This document shows, one piece after another, positions 35,432 to 44,675 of a DNA stretch of 64,000 nucleotides. The position numbers were made by a program, and so were the translations under genes. The first letter of the stretch is position 1. Every line of letters begins with the position of its first letter. This DNA comes from an uncultured Bacteroidales bacterium (GTDB lineage Bacteria; Bacteroidota; Bacteroidia; Bacteroidales; UBA932). The notes below the pieces were generated by a model. The model ran no database searches and had not been told where the DNA came from. It saw only the letters and a program-made list of their open reading frames with translations. The DNA is taken from assembly GCA_900316245.1 (NCBI GenBank), contig ONCE01000007.1, positions 152,184 to 216,183 on the forward strand. The letters are read 5' to 3'.

Positions 35432-36673
35432 ATGGTACGCGTAAAACCCTTTGCGGCCATCCGCCCGCCCAAGAACCTGGTTACCGAGGTAGCCGCCCCG
35501 CCGTATGACGTCCTCAACTCCGAGGAAGCCAAGGCCATGGCTGGAGAAAAGAGCCTCCTGCACATTACCAAGCCGGAGATTGACTTTGAGCCCATTGCCG
35601 GGGAACACGAACAGCGAACCTACGACAAAGCCGTGGAAAACTTCAAGCTCTGGAAAGAGCGCGGCTGGCTGGTACGGGAAGACAAGGAAAAGTACTATGT
35701 GTACGCCCAGACCATGGACGGCCGCACCCAGTACGGAATTGTCCTCTGTGCCCATACGGACGACTACGCAAACGGCATCATCAAGAAGCACGAACTCACC
35801 CGCAAGGAAAAGGAAGACGACCGCATGGTCCATGTCCGCATCCAGAACGCCAACATCGAGCCCGTCTTCTTTGCCTTCAAGGACCACAAGGAACTGGGAG
35901 AGATCATTGCACAAACCGCCGCCGGAGAACCCGAGTACAAGTTTGTGGACGAGAACAACTTCACCCATACCTTCTGGGTTATTGACGATGACGCCGTAAA
36001 CGCCCGCATCACGGAAATCTTCACCAAGGACATTGACGCCTTCTACGTGGCCGACGGCCACCACCGCACCGCCGCGGCCGCCCGCGTGGGAGCGGAGAAG
36101 AAAGCCCAGAACCCCCACCACACCGGCAACGAGGAATACAACTTCTTCATGGCCGTCTGCTTCCCGCAGAGCCAGCTGGCCATCATCGACTACAACCGCG
36201 TGGTGAAGGACCTCAACGGCCTCAGCACCAAGGATTTCTTCAAGGCCCTTGAGGAAGACTTCGTGATTGAAGGCAAGGGCCCGGAGATTTACCATCCCTG
36301 CGGCCTGCATAACTTCTCGATGTACATCGAAGGAGTGTGGTACAGCCTCACCGCCAAGCCCGGCCGTTACAACGACAACGACCCTATCGGCGTCCTGGAT
36401 GTGACCATCCTCTCCAATCTGGTCCTGGACAAGATCCTGGGCATCAAGGACCTCCGCACCTCCAACCGTATCGACTTCGTAGGCGGTATCCGCGGCCTCG
36501 GGGAACTCTCCCGCCGCGTAGATTCCGGAGAGATGAAGGTGGCCTTTGCCCTGTACCCGGTGTCCATGCAGCAGCTCATCAACATTGCCGATACCGGCAA
36601 TATCATGCCGCCCAAGACCACCTGGTTCGAGCCCAAGCTCCGAAGTGGCCTGGCCATTCACAGTCTTGACTAA
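35432..36673 (+). CDS. DUF1015 family protein in the serine operon
   Basis: The 413-residue protein begins with RVKPFAAIRPPKN and carries VAAPPYDVLNSEEAKAMA (about 26-43) and the VADGHHRTAAAARV segment (about 207-220), all typical of DUF1015. The family function is not established. It follows serA after 1 base, and this serC-serA-DUF1015 order suggests a role tied to serine or phosphoserine metabolism. That link is inference from context. Confidence 0.85.
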   Translation: MVRVKPFAAIRPPKNLVTEVAAPPYDVLNSEEAKAMAGEKSLLHITKPEIDFEPIAGEHEQRTYDKAVENFKLWKERGWLVREDKEKYYVYAQTMDGRTQYGIVLCAHTDDYANGIIKKHELTRKEKEDDRMVHVRIQNANIEPVFFAFKDHKELGEIIAQTAAGEPEYKFVDENNFTHTFWVIDDDAVNARITEIFTKDIDAFYVADGHHRTAAAARVGAEKKAQNPHHTGNEEYNFFMAVCFPQSQLAIIDYNRVVKDLNGLSTKDFFKALEEDFVIEGKGPEIYHPCGLHNFSMYIEGVWYSLTAKPGRYNDNDPIGVLDVTILSNLVLDKILGIKDLRTSNRIDFVGGIRGLGELSRRVDSGEMKVAFALYPVSMQQLINIADTGNIMPPKTTWFEPKLRSGLAIHSLD

Positions 36674-36676
36674 ACG

Positions 36677-36704
36677 AAAAAGCCTCCCGGCCGGGAGGCT
36701 TTTT
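36677..36704. terminator. Perfect palindromic bidirectional terminator
   Basis: AAAAAGCCTCCCGG (36677-36690) is followed directly by its reverse complement (36691-36704), giving a stem of up to 14 bp with A and T runs on both sides. It serves the convergent serine operon and SpoU gene. Confidence 0.85.
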
Positions 36705-37231
36705 TACTTTCGAATACCCCAGAGGACAACCCCCACGGAAACGCTCACATTGAGGGAATGCTTGGTTCCCTGCTGGGGAATTTCCAGGGCAAAGTCGCAG
36801 GCATCCACTACAGCCTGCTGCACGCCGTCCACCTCATTGCCGAAAACCAGGGCATAACGGGCCGAAGGATCCCGCCGGAAAGCATCCAGTTTGACGGAGT
36901 TCACCGTCTGCTCCACCGCCACTGGGGTATAGCCATCAGCCTTCAACTTTTTCACCAGCGCCACTACATCCTGCACGTGCTCGAAGGGCACCACTTCTTC
37001 GGCCCCCAGGGCTACTTTGCGGAGTTCCGGGGACGGGGGCACCGGGCAGATGCCGCCCAGGTAGACCTTGTCCACGCCAAAGGCGTCGGCCGTGCGGAAG
37101 GCGCTGCCCACATTGTGGGCGCTGCGGATGTTGTCCAGCACCAGCACCACGCCACTCTCCGGGCGGTCATGCACGTACTCATCGGCCGACATCCGGCCCA
37201 GTTCTATGTTCAGCAGTTTGCGGTCTTTCAT
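36704..37231 (-). CDS. SpoU/TrmH family RNA 2'-O-methyltransferase
   Basis: The 175-residue protein is a compact SPOUT domain. Motif 1 is LDNIRSAHNVGSAFRTADAFG (about 32), motif 2 YALVFGNEVDGV (about 125-136) and motif 3 IPQQGTKHSLNVSVSVGVVLW (about 150-170), forming the knotted SAM site. It methylates ribose in tRNA or rRNA; the target is not evident. It starts 2 bases after the glycosyltransferase gene and ends in the shared terminator. Confidence 0.9.
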   Translation of the reverse strand: MKDRKLLNIELGRMSADEYVHDRPESGVVLVLDNIRSAHNVGSAFRTADAFGVDKVYLGGICPVPPSPELRKVALGAEEVVPFEHVQDVVALVKKLKADGYTPVAVEQTVNSVKLDAFRRDPSARYALVFGNEVDGVQQAVVDACDFALEIPQQGTKHSLNVSVSVGVVLWGIRK

Positions 37232-37233
37232 TC

Positions 37234-38397
37234 TTATTTCAGCGTAGCGGCCAGGGCGTCCCGGAAAGCTATGGCCGACTTTTCAATGTCGTATTGCTCC
37301 ATGGACTGGGCGTGACGAAGGCCCATCTCCCAGTGCTCCTGGGGATGATCCAGCCAGAAATCTATGCGTTCGGCCAGGGCCTCGGGGTTCTGGGCAGGGA
37401 ACTTGCAGTGGCGGTCCAGGGCAAACTGGGAAGTACCGCTGTACGGGCTGACGGCGATGATGGGGCAGGCACCCTGCTGCATGGCTTCCATAATGGAAAG
37501 GCCTTCTACCTCGATGGGGGCGCAGTGGGGGCACAGGTCGGCCTTGGCGGCCATCTGGCGGAGTTCGTCCCGGGTGTTGAAGCTGAAGACGGGCTCATAG
37601 GCAAGCACGCCTTCCTGATACAGTTTCTTTGCCAATTTCTTGTAACGCTTGCCCTGGGGGCCATTGCCGGCAAAATGCAGGCGGATGCGTTTGGCGTATT
37701 TGCTGTAACGCATGGCTTCCATCAGCGTGGGCTGGTCTTTCTCATGGGAAAGCCGCCCAATGTAGAGGATGTCAAAGACGCGCTCCGGATCCAGATAGCT
37801 TTCCGGGGGCGTCTGCGGCCGTAGGCACTTGTCCGGGATGATGCCGTTGGAAATGACCCCCAGCTTGGCTTTGAAGTGATACCGGCGCAGGCGGTCCAGC
37901 ACCGTTTCGGTGGGGCACTGCACAAAAGAGCATTCGTTATAGATATGTTTTCTCCAGGCCTTGAGGAGGGTACGGTTGATCCACTTCCAATTGCGGAGCG
38001 GACCAATTCCCAGCGAATAAATCAGGTTCTCGGGGAACATATGGAAAGTGGCCGTAAGGGGTTTGCCCATTTTTTTGGCCGCCTTGATAGCTTTCCACTG
38101 CAGCACGAAGGTTTCCTCCAGGTGTACTACATCGGCCCAGCGGACCGCTTCCTCTATCACCTTCATGTCTCCGTCGGCATAGGAGAAGCCGCTGGATTCA
38201 ATGATGGGCTGGAAGATGGGAAATTTGAATTCTTTCAGCGGAAAATCGGGCTGAGGACCCTTGGGGTCCGGATTGGGACCGGCCAGGATGCGTACGTCTT
38301 CACCAATGGCTTTCAGGGCTGCCACGGTGCGGCGGGCCGATGCCGATATCCCGTTACCCGGAATATAATAGTTATTGATTACAAAAAGTATTTTCAT
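37234..38397 (-). CDS. Glycosyltransferase family 4 (GT-B) protein
   Basis: The 387-residue protein has the GT-B plan. The N-terminal Rossmann half opens MKILFVINNYYIPGNGIS. The donor-binding half begins at FDILYIGRLSHEKDQPTLMEAM (about 209). The E-x7-E element lies in PIEVEGLSIMEAM (about 297-309), where the first Glu binds the sugar nucleotide. The donor and acceptor are unknown; it probably builds a surface glycan or glycolipid. The box TACCTTTG (minus 38413-38406) lies 8 bases before the ATG. Confidence 0.88.
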   Translation of the reverse strand: MKILFVINNYYIPGNGISASARRTVAALKAIGEDVRILAGPNPDPKGPQPDFPLKEFKFPIFQPIIESSGFSYADGDMKVIEEAVRWADVVHLEETFVLQWKAIKAAKKMGKPLTATFHMFPENLIYSLGIGPLRNWKWINRTLLKAWRKHIYNECSFVQCPTETVLDRLRRYHFKAKLGVISNGIIPDKCLRPQTPPESYLDPERVFDILYIGRLSHEKDQPTLMEAMRYSKYAKRIRLHFAGNGPQGKRYKKLAKKLYQEGVLAYEPVFSFNTRDELRQMAAKADLCPHCAPIEVEGLSIMEAMQQGACPIIAVSPYSGTSQFALDRHCKFPAQNPEALAERIDFWLDHPQEHWEMGLRHAQSMEQYDIEKSAIAFRDALAATLK

Positions 38398-38405
38398 AGC
38401 GGGTG

Positions 38406-38413
38406 CAAAGGTA
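38406..38413 (-). promoter_or_regulatory. -7 box next to the glycosyltransferase start
   Basis: TACCTTTG on the minus strand, exact consensus, 8 bases before the ATG at 38397. Confidence 0.5.
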
Positions 38414-38433
38414 TAAAAAAACCGTCACATGGA

Positions 38434-41259
38434 CTAATGGCTCCGACGGCTCACGAGCAGCGGGTCCAGGGCGGCCAGCACGCCGGGCAGCACGAAGAGG
38501 ATGAGGATCAGCACGGCAAGAGCGCCGATGGACAGGCTCCGGAGGATGGCGGAGATCATGGGATCCTTCATGATGATGTGCATCACGAAAGGTACGATGG
38601 TAAGGATGAGCCCGGAGGTAAGGATGGAGTGCGAGGAATCCTGGTAGGCCTTGGAGAGGGCCGAAGGGATATCGGCCTTCCCGCGATACTCCAGGTAATA
38701 GTGTGTAAAGAGGATGGTATAGTCAATGGTGGCGCCCATCAGGATACCCTGGATGATGAGGTAGGACAGGTAATACATAGTATTGCCGCCCAGGCCGCTG
38801 GCCCAGATATTCACGTAGACGCCCGCCATAATGGTCATCACCAGCGGGATGGGAACCAGCACCGAGCGGAAGTTGAAGGCCACGATCAGGAAGATGGACA
38901 GCACGGTGAGGACGGTCAGAAGCAGGAGTTCGGAAGGGAAACCGTCCTGGAGTTCCTTGTACATTTCGGCCTCGCTGATCCAGTAGTGAGGGCCCTGGAG
39001 GCCTTCATCGGCCAGCTTTCTGATCTGCGCCACCATCACGGAAGTGCTGTCTCCCTCTACCGGCAGGTGGTTGAGTGCGATGGCGCCGGAATAGTTCGGG
39101 CCCTTGAGCTGACCCAGACCCAGCAGAAGCTCTTCGCGGGCTTCCGTGATAAGGGTGCGGGAACTGTCGGGCACAAAGGCGCTCAAGGTGGGATTGGTCA
39201 GCAGCGTATCGGCCACGAAGTCCAGCAGTTCGCCGGGAGACATCTTCCAATTGGGATCGGCTCCCTTCTGGGCGCCGGAATACAGGAACAGCAGGTCCAG
39301 CTGGTCTTTGGAAACGGAAATGCCGGCGGCGGAAAGGGCTCCATAGACCCGGGCCGATGAGTATTTCATAGAAGAAAAAGCCATCTCTGCCAAAACCTCC
39401 AAGGGAGTGGGAGCCGCTTCTTCCTCAACAACCGGCTCCACCAGGGCAACCGGTTCTGCCACTTCTACCACTTCTACCGGCACGGCTACAAGTGTATCGG
39501 CCTGTACCGGAACCACCTCGACGGGAACGATGGAAACCGTATCCACCTGGGCTGTCCGGCGAGGTCCGGCGGCCAGGATGGAATCTATCTGCGGGGCCAT
39601 CTGCTCCATCTGCGCCTTGGCATCTTTGGGAATGAAGGCGGCATAACGGCGGTTGGTGAGAATCTTTTCCCGTACGTAGGTAAGCATTTCGGCGGCGCTC
39701 ATCGTTTGGCCGCGCCGGCCGGCCAGACGGTACAGGGTGGCCACCTGGCTGGGGTTCATATCCACAAGGGCGGCCATCTCCGCTGCCGTGCGGGGCGCGG
39801 TGAGCTGCTCGTAGGTAAGGAAATCTTCTTCTTCGGGAGCGGGGGCCACGGCAACCGTGTCAACGGGAGCGGCCACGGCCAGGGAGTCCGGGACCGGTAC
39901 CCAAACGATGGTATCGGCCTGAACTTTTAAAGTATCTTCCAGTACGGGAACGGGCTCCGGTTCAATTACGGGTTCAGGTTCGGGTTCCGGCTCGGGCTCC
40001 GGTTCCAGTTCCGGTTCCGGGAACAGGACCTTGGGATCAAATCCTTCCGGCACCAGCCCCTGGGCCGACAGTTCCTCCACCAGGTCCATCATTTCCTGGA
40101 AACTCATCCTTTCGCTGCGCTGGGGATGGAAACGGGCATAGTACACCAGGGAAAGCATCTCCTCGGGGAGGGCGCCGGCTTCGTCCGGAGCAAAATCGGA
40201 AAAGAGTTCCAGCATCTGGGACACCGTCCGGGGCCGGAGCACCAGCGAAGGGTAACTCAGGGTCCGGGTAACGCCCGGAACCGTACTCAGCGTATCCATC
40301 AGGTCCGTCACGGAATCTTCATCCGCATTGGAATACAGCAGCAGGGAGGCGTTGCTGGTGGCGTCCTTCTGGTCCAGGGCGGTACTGCTCCAGGTGGGGG
40401 CAAAGGAAAGGACGGTCTTGTTTTTCAAATAAGCGAAGCCGGCAAAGATGGCCACAAACAGCACCAGCAGCAGATAACGGAACTGATGCTGGAAGCGGGC
40501 AATAGGGCCGAAGGGCAGCCGGGGAATCTTCTTTCTGGTAGCTTCCACCGCCCGGTCTCCGGCAATGATGAGGAAAGGAAGGACGGTGAAGATGCAGATG
40601 AGGGAGAAGGTGACGCCTTTGGAGAGCACCAGTCCCAAATCGGCCCCTATCTTTATCTTGATGAAGCAGAGCATCAGCAGGCTCACGATGGTGGTGAAGG
40701 CGCTGCTGAGGATGGACGACGCCGCTCCCCGGATGGCCCCCTCCATAGCCGCTTCCTTGTCTTTCCCCAGGGCTTTTTCCTGCCGGTACCGGTTCATCAG
40801 GATGATGCAGTAATCCATGGACAGCACCATCTGCAGCACCGGCGAAAGCATATTGGTCATCATGGAGACGCTGGGCAGGAAGGCATTGGTGCCCATATTC
40901 AGCGCCACGGCAAAACCGGTGGTCAGCAGGAACAGCACCACTTCCATCACGGAAGAGCACATAATCAGCAGCACCACGAACAGCATGGCAACGCCTATGG
41001 CCAGAATGCGGGGCAGATCGGTGGGCATCAGGTCGTTTCCGTCGGCAAACAGGGAACCGAATTCCTGCATCCTGCCCTGCAGGGAGGGCAGTTCCTGCTC
41101 CATAATGTCCAGTCCCTGCTTCATCGGATAACTGTCCGGCAGGTACTGGGTCATGTCCGTGTTGATGTTGATACTGGGAATCATAAGAGCACTGGCCACC
41201 ACCAGGATGGTCATCAGGGCAAAGATCCCTTTTCGATATTTCACCAGAAAGCGCGACAT
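38434..41259 (-). CDS. MMPL/RND-family exporter with expanded second periplasmic region
   Basis: The start at 41259 (MSRFLVKYRKGIF) gives 941 residues. The protein has one helix at about 12-32, five at about 85-250, one at about 290, and a second set of five from about 770 to 935, the RND duplication. The first periplasmic loop is only about 50 residues instead of the usual 150 or so. The second is about 450 residues and contains a Pro-Glu repeat (EPELEPEPEPEPEP, about 415-430) and Val/Pro-rich linkers between two helical repeats (about 460-560 and 630-690). It probably exports a lipid or other envelope molecule by proton flow; the substrate is unknown. Confidence 0.82.
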   Translation of the reverse strand: MSRFLVKYRKGIFALMTILVVASALMIPSININTDMTQYLPDSYPMKQGLDIMEQELPSLQGRMQEFGSLFADGNDLMPTDLPRILAIGVAMLFVVLLIMCSSVMEVVLFLLTTGFAVALNMGTNAFLPSVSMMTNMLSPVLQMVLSMDYCIILMNRYRQEKALGKDKEAAMEGAIRGAASSILSSAFTTIVSLLMLCFIKIKIGADLGLVLSKGVTFSLICIFTVLPFLIIAGDRAVEATRKKIPRLPFGPIARFQHQFRYLLLVLFVAIFAGFAYLKNKTVLSFAPTWSSTALDQKDATSNASLLLYSNADEDSVTDLMDTLSTVPGVTRTLSYPSLVLRPRTVSQMLELFSDFAPDEAGALPEEMLSLVYYARFHPQRSERMSFQEMMDLVEELSAQGLVPEGFDPKVLFPEPELEPEPEPEPEPEPVIEPEPVPVLEDTLKVQADTIVWVPVPDSLAVAAPVDTVAVAPAPEEEDFLTYEQLTAPRTAAEMAALVDMNPSQVATLYRLAGRRGQTMSAAEMLTYVREKILTNRRYAAFIPKDAKAQMEQMAPQIDSILAAGPRRTAQVDTVSIVPVEVVPVQADTLVAVPVEVVEVAEPVALVEPVVEEEAAPTPLEVLAEMAFSSMKYSSARVYGALSAAGISVSKDQLDLLFLYSGAQKGADPNWKMSPGELLDFVADTLLTNPTLSAFVPDSSRTLITEAREELLLGLGQLKGPNYSGAIALNHLPVEGDSTSVMVAQIRKLADEGLQGPHYWISEAEMYKELQDGFPSELLLLTVLTVLSIFLIVAFNFRSVLVPIPLVMTIMAGVYVNIWASGLGGNTMYYLSYLIIQGILMGATIDYTILFTHYYLEYRGKADIPSALSKAYQDSSHSILTSGLILTIVPFVMHIIMKDPMISAILRSLSIGALAVLILILFVLPGVLAALDPLLVSRRSH
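39942..40026 (-). repeat. Pro-Glu coding repeat in the exporter
   Basis: A run of alternating Pro and Glu codons on the minus strand encodes EPEPEPEP-type sequence, likely a rigid periplasmic spacer. Confidence 0.75.
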
Positions 41260-41266
41260 GCGTCTG

Positions 41267-41274
41267 CAAAGGTA
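41267..41274 (-). promoter_or_regulatory. -7 box next to the exporter start
   Basis: TACCTTTG on the minus strand, exact consensus, 7 bases before the ATG at 41259. Confidence 0.5.
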
Positions 41275-41296
41275 AGGCTTTTCCAACAAAAAAGCG

Positions 41297-41304
41297 TATA
41301 TTTG
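41297..41304 (+). promoter_or_regulatory. -7 box of glyA
   Basis: TATATTTG, exact consensus, followed by a 55-base leader to the ATG at 41360. It is divergent from the exporter promoter. Confidence 0.55.
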
Positions 41305-41359
41305 TAAGTCCTTTCAACAAAAGGATATCCAAGTTATATAAGGTACTATCATATTATTC

Positions 41360-42703
41360 ATGAAAAACGATCTTCAAGTATTTGACCTCATCAAGAAGGA
41401 GCAGGAACGCCAGTCTTCCGGTTTGGAGCTGATTGCCTCCGAAAACTATGTCTCTGACCAGGTTCTCGCCGCCATGGGTTCCGTCTGCACCAACAAGTAT
41501 GCAGAAGGCTATCCCGGCAAGCGCTATTACGGCGGTTGCGAGGTGGTGGACCAGATTGAGCAGCTGGCCATTGACCGTCTCTGCGCCCTCTTCGATGCAG
41601 AATATGCCAACGTGCAGCCGCACTCCGGCGCCCAGGCCAATATGGCCGTGACCATGGCCATCCTCAAGCCCGGAGATACCTTTATGGGTCTGGACCTGTC
41701 CATGGGCGGTCACCTTACCCACGGTTCTCCCGTGAATGCCAGCGGTCTGCTCTATCACCCCGTGGCATACGGCCTCAATCCGGAAACCGGACGCGTAGAC
41801 TACGATGAAATGGAGCGCAAGGCCCTCGAGTGCAAGCCCAAGCTCATCATCGGCGGCGCATCGGCCTATTCCCGCGAGTGGGACTATGAGCGTATGCGCG
41901 CCATCGCAGACAAGGTAGGTGCCATCCTCTGGATCGATATGGCCCACACCGCCGGCCTCATTGCCGCCGGTCTGCTCAAGAACCCCGTCAAATACGCCCA
42001 CATCGTCACTTCCACCACCCACAAGACCCTGCGCGGACCGCGCGGCGGCATCATCCTGATGGGCAAGGACTTCGACAACCCCTGGGGCCTCACCACTCCC
42101 AAGGGAGAGATCAAGAAGATGAGCGCCATTCTCAACGGCAGCGTCTTCCCCGGCATCCAGGGCGGTCCGCTGGAGCACGTGATTGCCGCCAAGGCCGTGG
42201 CCTTCTTCGAGGCCTCCCAGCCGGAGTATGTGGAGTACCAGAAGCAGGTAGTGGCCAACGCCGCCACTATGTGCCAGGCCTTCATTGACAAGGACTACAA
42301 GATCATCTCCGGTGGAACGGACAACCACCTTATGCTCATTGACCTCCGCACCAAGTTCCCGGATCTGACGGGCCGTGTGGCAGAAAAGGAGCTGGTCAGG
42401 GCCGATATCACCGTGAACAAGAATATGGTTCCCTTCGACAGCCGCAGCCCGTTTGCCACCAGCGGTCTCCGCATCGGCACTCCGGCCATCACCTCCCGCG
42501 GCTTCGAGCAGAAGGATATGCTGGCCATAGTGGAACTCATCGACACCGTTCTGGCTTCGTCCAACGAGCACTTCGCCGCCCTCACCGCCAAGGAACCCAC
42601 TGCAGAGCAGGCCGAAGAACTGGCCGCTCACCAGCAGGTTCTGGAAGAGGTCAAGCGCAAGGTCCATATGATGACCGCCGGTCGCCCGCTCAACCGCTAT
42701 TAA
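41360..42703 (+). CDS. glyA: Serine hydroxymethyltransferase
   Basis: The 447-residue enzyme has [17 protein letters not shown] (about 50-66), [10 protein letters not shown] (about 88), the cofactor Asp in [15 protein letters not shown] (about 191) and the PLP Lys in [15 protein letters not shown] (about 215-229). It interconverts serine and glycine with tetrahydrofolate, linking to the serC-serA operon 6 kb upstream. It is monocistronic, with its own promoter. A terminator-like hairpin follows at 42746-42776, better suited to the opposite strand. Confidence 0.96.
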   Translation: MKNDLQVFDLIKKEQERQSSGLELIASENYVSDQVLAAMGSVCTNKYAEGYPGKRYYGGCEVVDQIEQLAIDRLCALFDAEYANVQPHSGAQANMAVTMAILKPGDTFMGLDLSMGGHLTHGSPVNASGLLYHPVAYGLNPETGRVDYDEMERKALECKPKLIIGGASAYSREWDYERMRAIADKVGAILWIDMAHTAGLIAAGLLKNPVKYAHIVTSTTHKTLRGPRGGIILMGKDFDNPWGLTTPKGEIKKMSAILNGSVFPGIQGGPLEHVIAAKAVAFFEASQPEYVEYQKQVVANAATMCQAFIDKDYKIISGGTDNHLMLIDLRTKFPDLTGRVAEKELVRADITVNKNMVPFDSRSPFATSGLRIGTPAITSRGFEQKDMLAIVELIDTVLASSNEHFAALTAKEPTAEQAEELAAHQQVLEEVKRKVHMMTAGRPLNRY

Positions 42704-42745
42704 CAGCCGTGAGACAGAAGTCTCTGACTGACAACAATTTATAAA

Positions 42746-42776
42746 AATCCTCCTCCGCTATTTACGGAGGAGGATT
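42746..42776 (-). terminator. truA terminator
   Basis: A 12-bp stem AATCCTCCTCCG (42746-42757) / CGGAGGAGGATT (42765-42776) immediately follows the truA stop on the minus strand and ends in a T run (ATTTTTAT). It may also stop glyA transcripts weakly. Confidence 0.8.
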
Positions 42777-42777
42777 A

Positions 42778-43659
42778 TTAATACTCCACCTTGTTCAGGA
42801 ACAGGGCGTTGCCGGGGACGGACTCGCCGGCGTCACCGCGGGTACCGCTCTCGATGAGTTCCGCCACCCATTCCGGAGCGTGCTTGCCCCGACCCACTTC
42901 AATAAGCGTCCCAACAGTAGCCCGAACCATGTTCCGTAAGAACCTGTCCGCAGCAATCCGGAAGTACCAATAAGAAGAGTCTGAGGTAGGGAATGCAGTC
43001 CTGGGGGACTCCGTTCCGCTTCGCTCCACTCCGGCCCCTCCCATTGCCTCCGGCAGCGGGGGTGGACAAGCCCCCAGGACTGCATTCCCTACCTCAGAAT
43101 CCATCACTTGGATATGAGAGGGAGTATAGGGAGCCCAGAAGGCTTCGTAGACGGTACAGATGGAGGTTTTGTTGTCAGTCCCCGTTTTTTCGAAGCAGGA
43201 GAAGTCGTGGGTTCCGAGGAGGAACTGACAGGCTTTGTTCATTGCTTCGAAGTCCAGACCGGGATAACCGCATTGCCAGGAAAAGGCCCGTACGAAAGGG
43301 TCTTTCTGCCTATGGATGAAGTAGGTATATTCGCGGCGTTTGGCGCTGAAGCGGGCGTGCAAATCATCGGCCACCGGAGAGACCGAATGAACGGCCACGC
43401 CGTGGGGCAAAATGGCATTTAATTTGTAGGTAAAGTCGGATGCCTCAAAGGGAAAAATACCGTCCCAATCAAAGTGAGCCACGTAGTGGTAAGCATTGAC
43501 GGCGGTATCCGTACGGCCCGCACCGGTAACCGGAACCGGACGGCCCAGCAGCCGGGAAAGGGCACTTTCCAGACACTGCTGAACGGAGGGCGCGGAGGGC
43601 TGGATTTGCCAGCCGCAGAAAGCCGAACCGTCGTAAGAGAGGCAAAGGAAATAACGCAT
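42778..43659 (-). CDS. truA: tRNA pseudouridine38-40 synthase with in-frame palindromic insertion
   Basis: The start at 43659 (MRYFLCLSYDG) gives 293 residues, about 40 more than a normal TruA. The catalytic Asp is in GAGRTDTAVNAYHYVAHFD (about residue 50) and the C-terminal RIAADRFLRNMVRATVGTL is intact. Between HIQVMDS (about 188) and YWYFR (about 229) lies an extra stretch of about 40 residues. It is encoded by an element with 28-bp perfect inverted repeats (42980-43098). The reading frame is kept, so the enzyme may tolerate the insertion as a surface loop. A -7 box ends 3 bases before the ATG. Confidence 0.9.
   Translation of the reverse strand: MRYFLCLSYDGSAFCGWQIQPSAPSVQQCLESALSRLLGRPVPVTGAGRTDTAVNAYHYVAHFDWDGIFPFEASDFTYKLNAILPHGVAVHSVSPVADDLHARFSAKRREYTYFIHRQKDPFVRAFSWQCGYPGLDFEAMNKACQFLLGTHDFSCFEKTGTDNKTSICTVYEAFWAPYTPSHIQVMDSEVGNAVLGACPPPLPEAMGGAGVERSGTESPRTAFPTSDSSYWYFRIAADRFLRNMVRATVGTLIEVGRGKHAPEWVAELIESGTRGDAGESVPGNALFLNKVEY
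42980..43098. repeat. 119-bp palindromic element inserted in truA
   Basis: The terminal arms 42980-43007 and 43071-43098 are perfect 28-bp inverted repeats. The 63-base centre is GC-rich and contains GGAGCGAAGCG on the minus strand (43027-43017), a string also present at 44677. The TruA protein reads through in frame. Confidence 0.8.
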
Positions 43660-43662
43660 ATG

Positions 43663-43670
43663 CAAAATTA
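43663..43670 (-). promoter_or_regulatory. -7 box abutting truA
   Basis: TAATTTTG on the minus strand; 3 bases before the truA ATG, and within the 20-base gap to the divergent moxR. Confidence 0.4.
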
Positions 43671-43679
43671 ACAATTTAT

Positions 43680-44672
43680 ATGGAATCTGTTAACATCAGA
43701 GAATTAAACGAGCGCATCCAGAAGGAGAGCTCCTTCGTAGATCTCCTGACCCTGGAAATGGGAAAAGTGATTGTGGGCCAGAAGCAGCTGATTGACAATC
43801 TGCTCATCGGCCTGCTGAGTGGCGGCCACATCCTGCTGGAAGGCGTTCCCGGTCTGGCCAAGACCCTGGCCATCAACACCCTGTCAAAGGCCGTGGATGC
43901 CCAGTTCAGCCGTATTCAGTTTACCCCTGACCTCCTGCCTGCAGACGTTGTGGGTACCCTGGTTTACTCCCAGAAGAGAGAAACCTTCGAGGTGCACAAG
44001 GGCCCCATCTTCGCCAACTTCATACTGGCCGATGAAATCAACCGTTCCCCGGCAAAGGTACAGAGCGCCCTGCTGGAAGCCATGCAGGAGCATCAGGTCA
44101 CCATCGGCGACAATACCTACAAGCTGCCGGAGCCTTTTCTGGTAATGGCCACCCAGAACCCCATCGAGCAGGAGGGCACCTATCCCCTGCCGGAAGCCCA
44201 GGTGGACCGTTTCATGCTCAAGGTGGTGGTCTCCTACCCCAAGAAGGACGAGGAGCGCCAGATTATCCGAATGAACAATACCGGAGAGTTCCCCTCGGCC
44301 CAGGCCGTGGTCAAGCCCGAAGACATCATCCGCGCCCGCAGCGTGGTGCGTGACGTCTATATGGACGAAAAGATTGAGCGTTACATCGTGGACATCGTGA
44401 ACGCCACCCGTACTCCCGCAGAATACGGCCTCCCGGAACTGAAGAACTTCATTTCTTACGGCGGCTCCCCGCGTGCCAGCATCTCCCTGGCGATGGCGGC
44501 CAAGGCCTACGCTTTCATCAAGCGCCGCGGCTATGTGATTCCGGAAGACGTCCGTGCCGTTTGCAACGAGGTCCTGCGTCATCGTATCGGCCTTACCTAT
44601 GAGGCCGAAGCCGAGAACGTCACCCCTGAGCAGATTATCGAAAAGATCATCAACGCCGTCATTGTTCCGTAA
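43680..44672 (+). CDS. moxR: MoxR family AAA+ ATPase
   Basis: The 330-residue ATPase has Walker A GVPGLAKT (about 55), Walker B with ILADEINRSPAKVQ (about 118) and the sensor-1 region MATQNPIEQEGTYPLPEAQVDRF (about 156). MoxR proteins act as chaperone-like partners of VWA proteins. Here it heads the Bat aerotolerance cluster. The next gene starts 77 bases later, after a G-rich repeat element (44676-44722), so coupling may be reduced. Confidence 0.94.
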   Translation: MESVNIRELNERIQKESSFVDLLTLEMGKVIVGQKQLIDNLLIGLLSGGHILLEGVPGLAKTLAINTLSKAVDAQFSRIQFTPDLLPADVVGTLVYSQKRETFEVHKGPIFANFILADEINRSPAKVQSALLEAMQEHQVTIGDNTYKLPEPFLVMATQNPIEQEGTYPLPEAQVDRFMLKVVVSYPKKDEERQIIRMNNTGEFPSAQAVVKPEDIIRARSVVRDVYMDEKIERYIVDIVNATRTPAEYGLPELKNFISYGGSPRASISLAMAAKAYAFIKRRGYVIPEDVRAVCNEVLRHRIGLTYEAEAENVTPEQIIEKIINAVIVP

Positions 44673-44675
44673 TCC

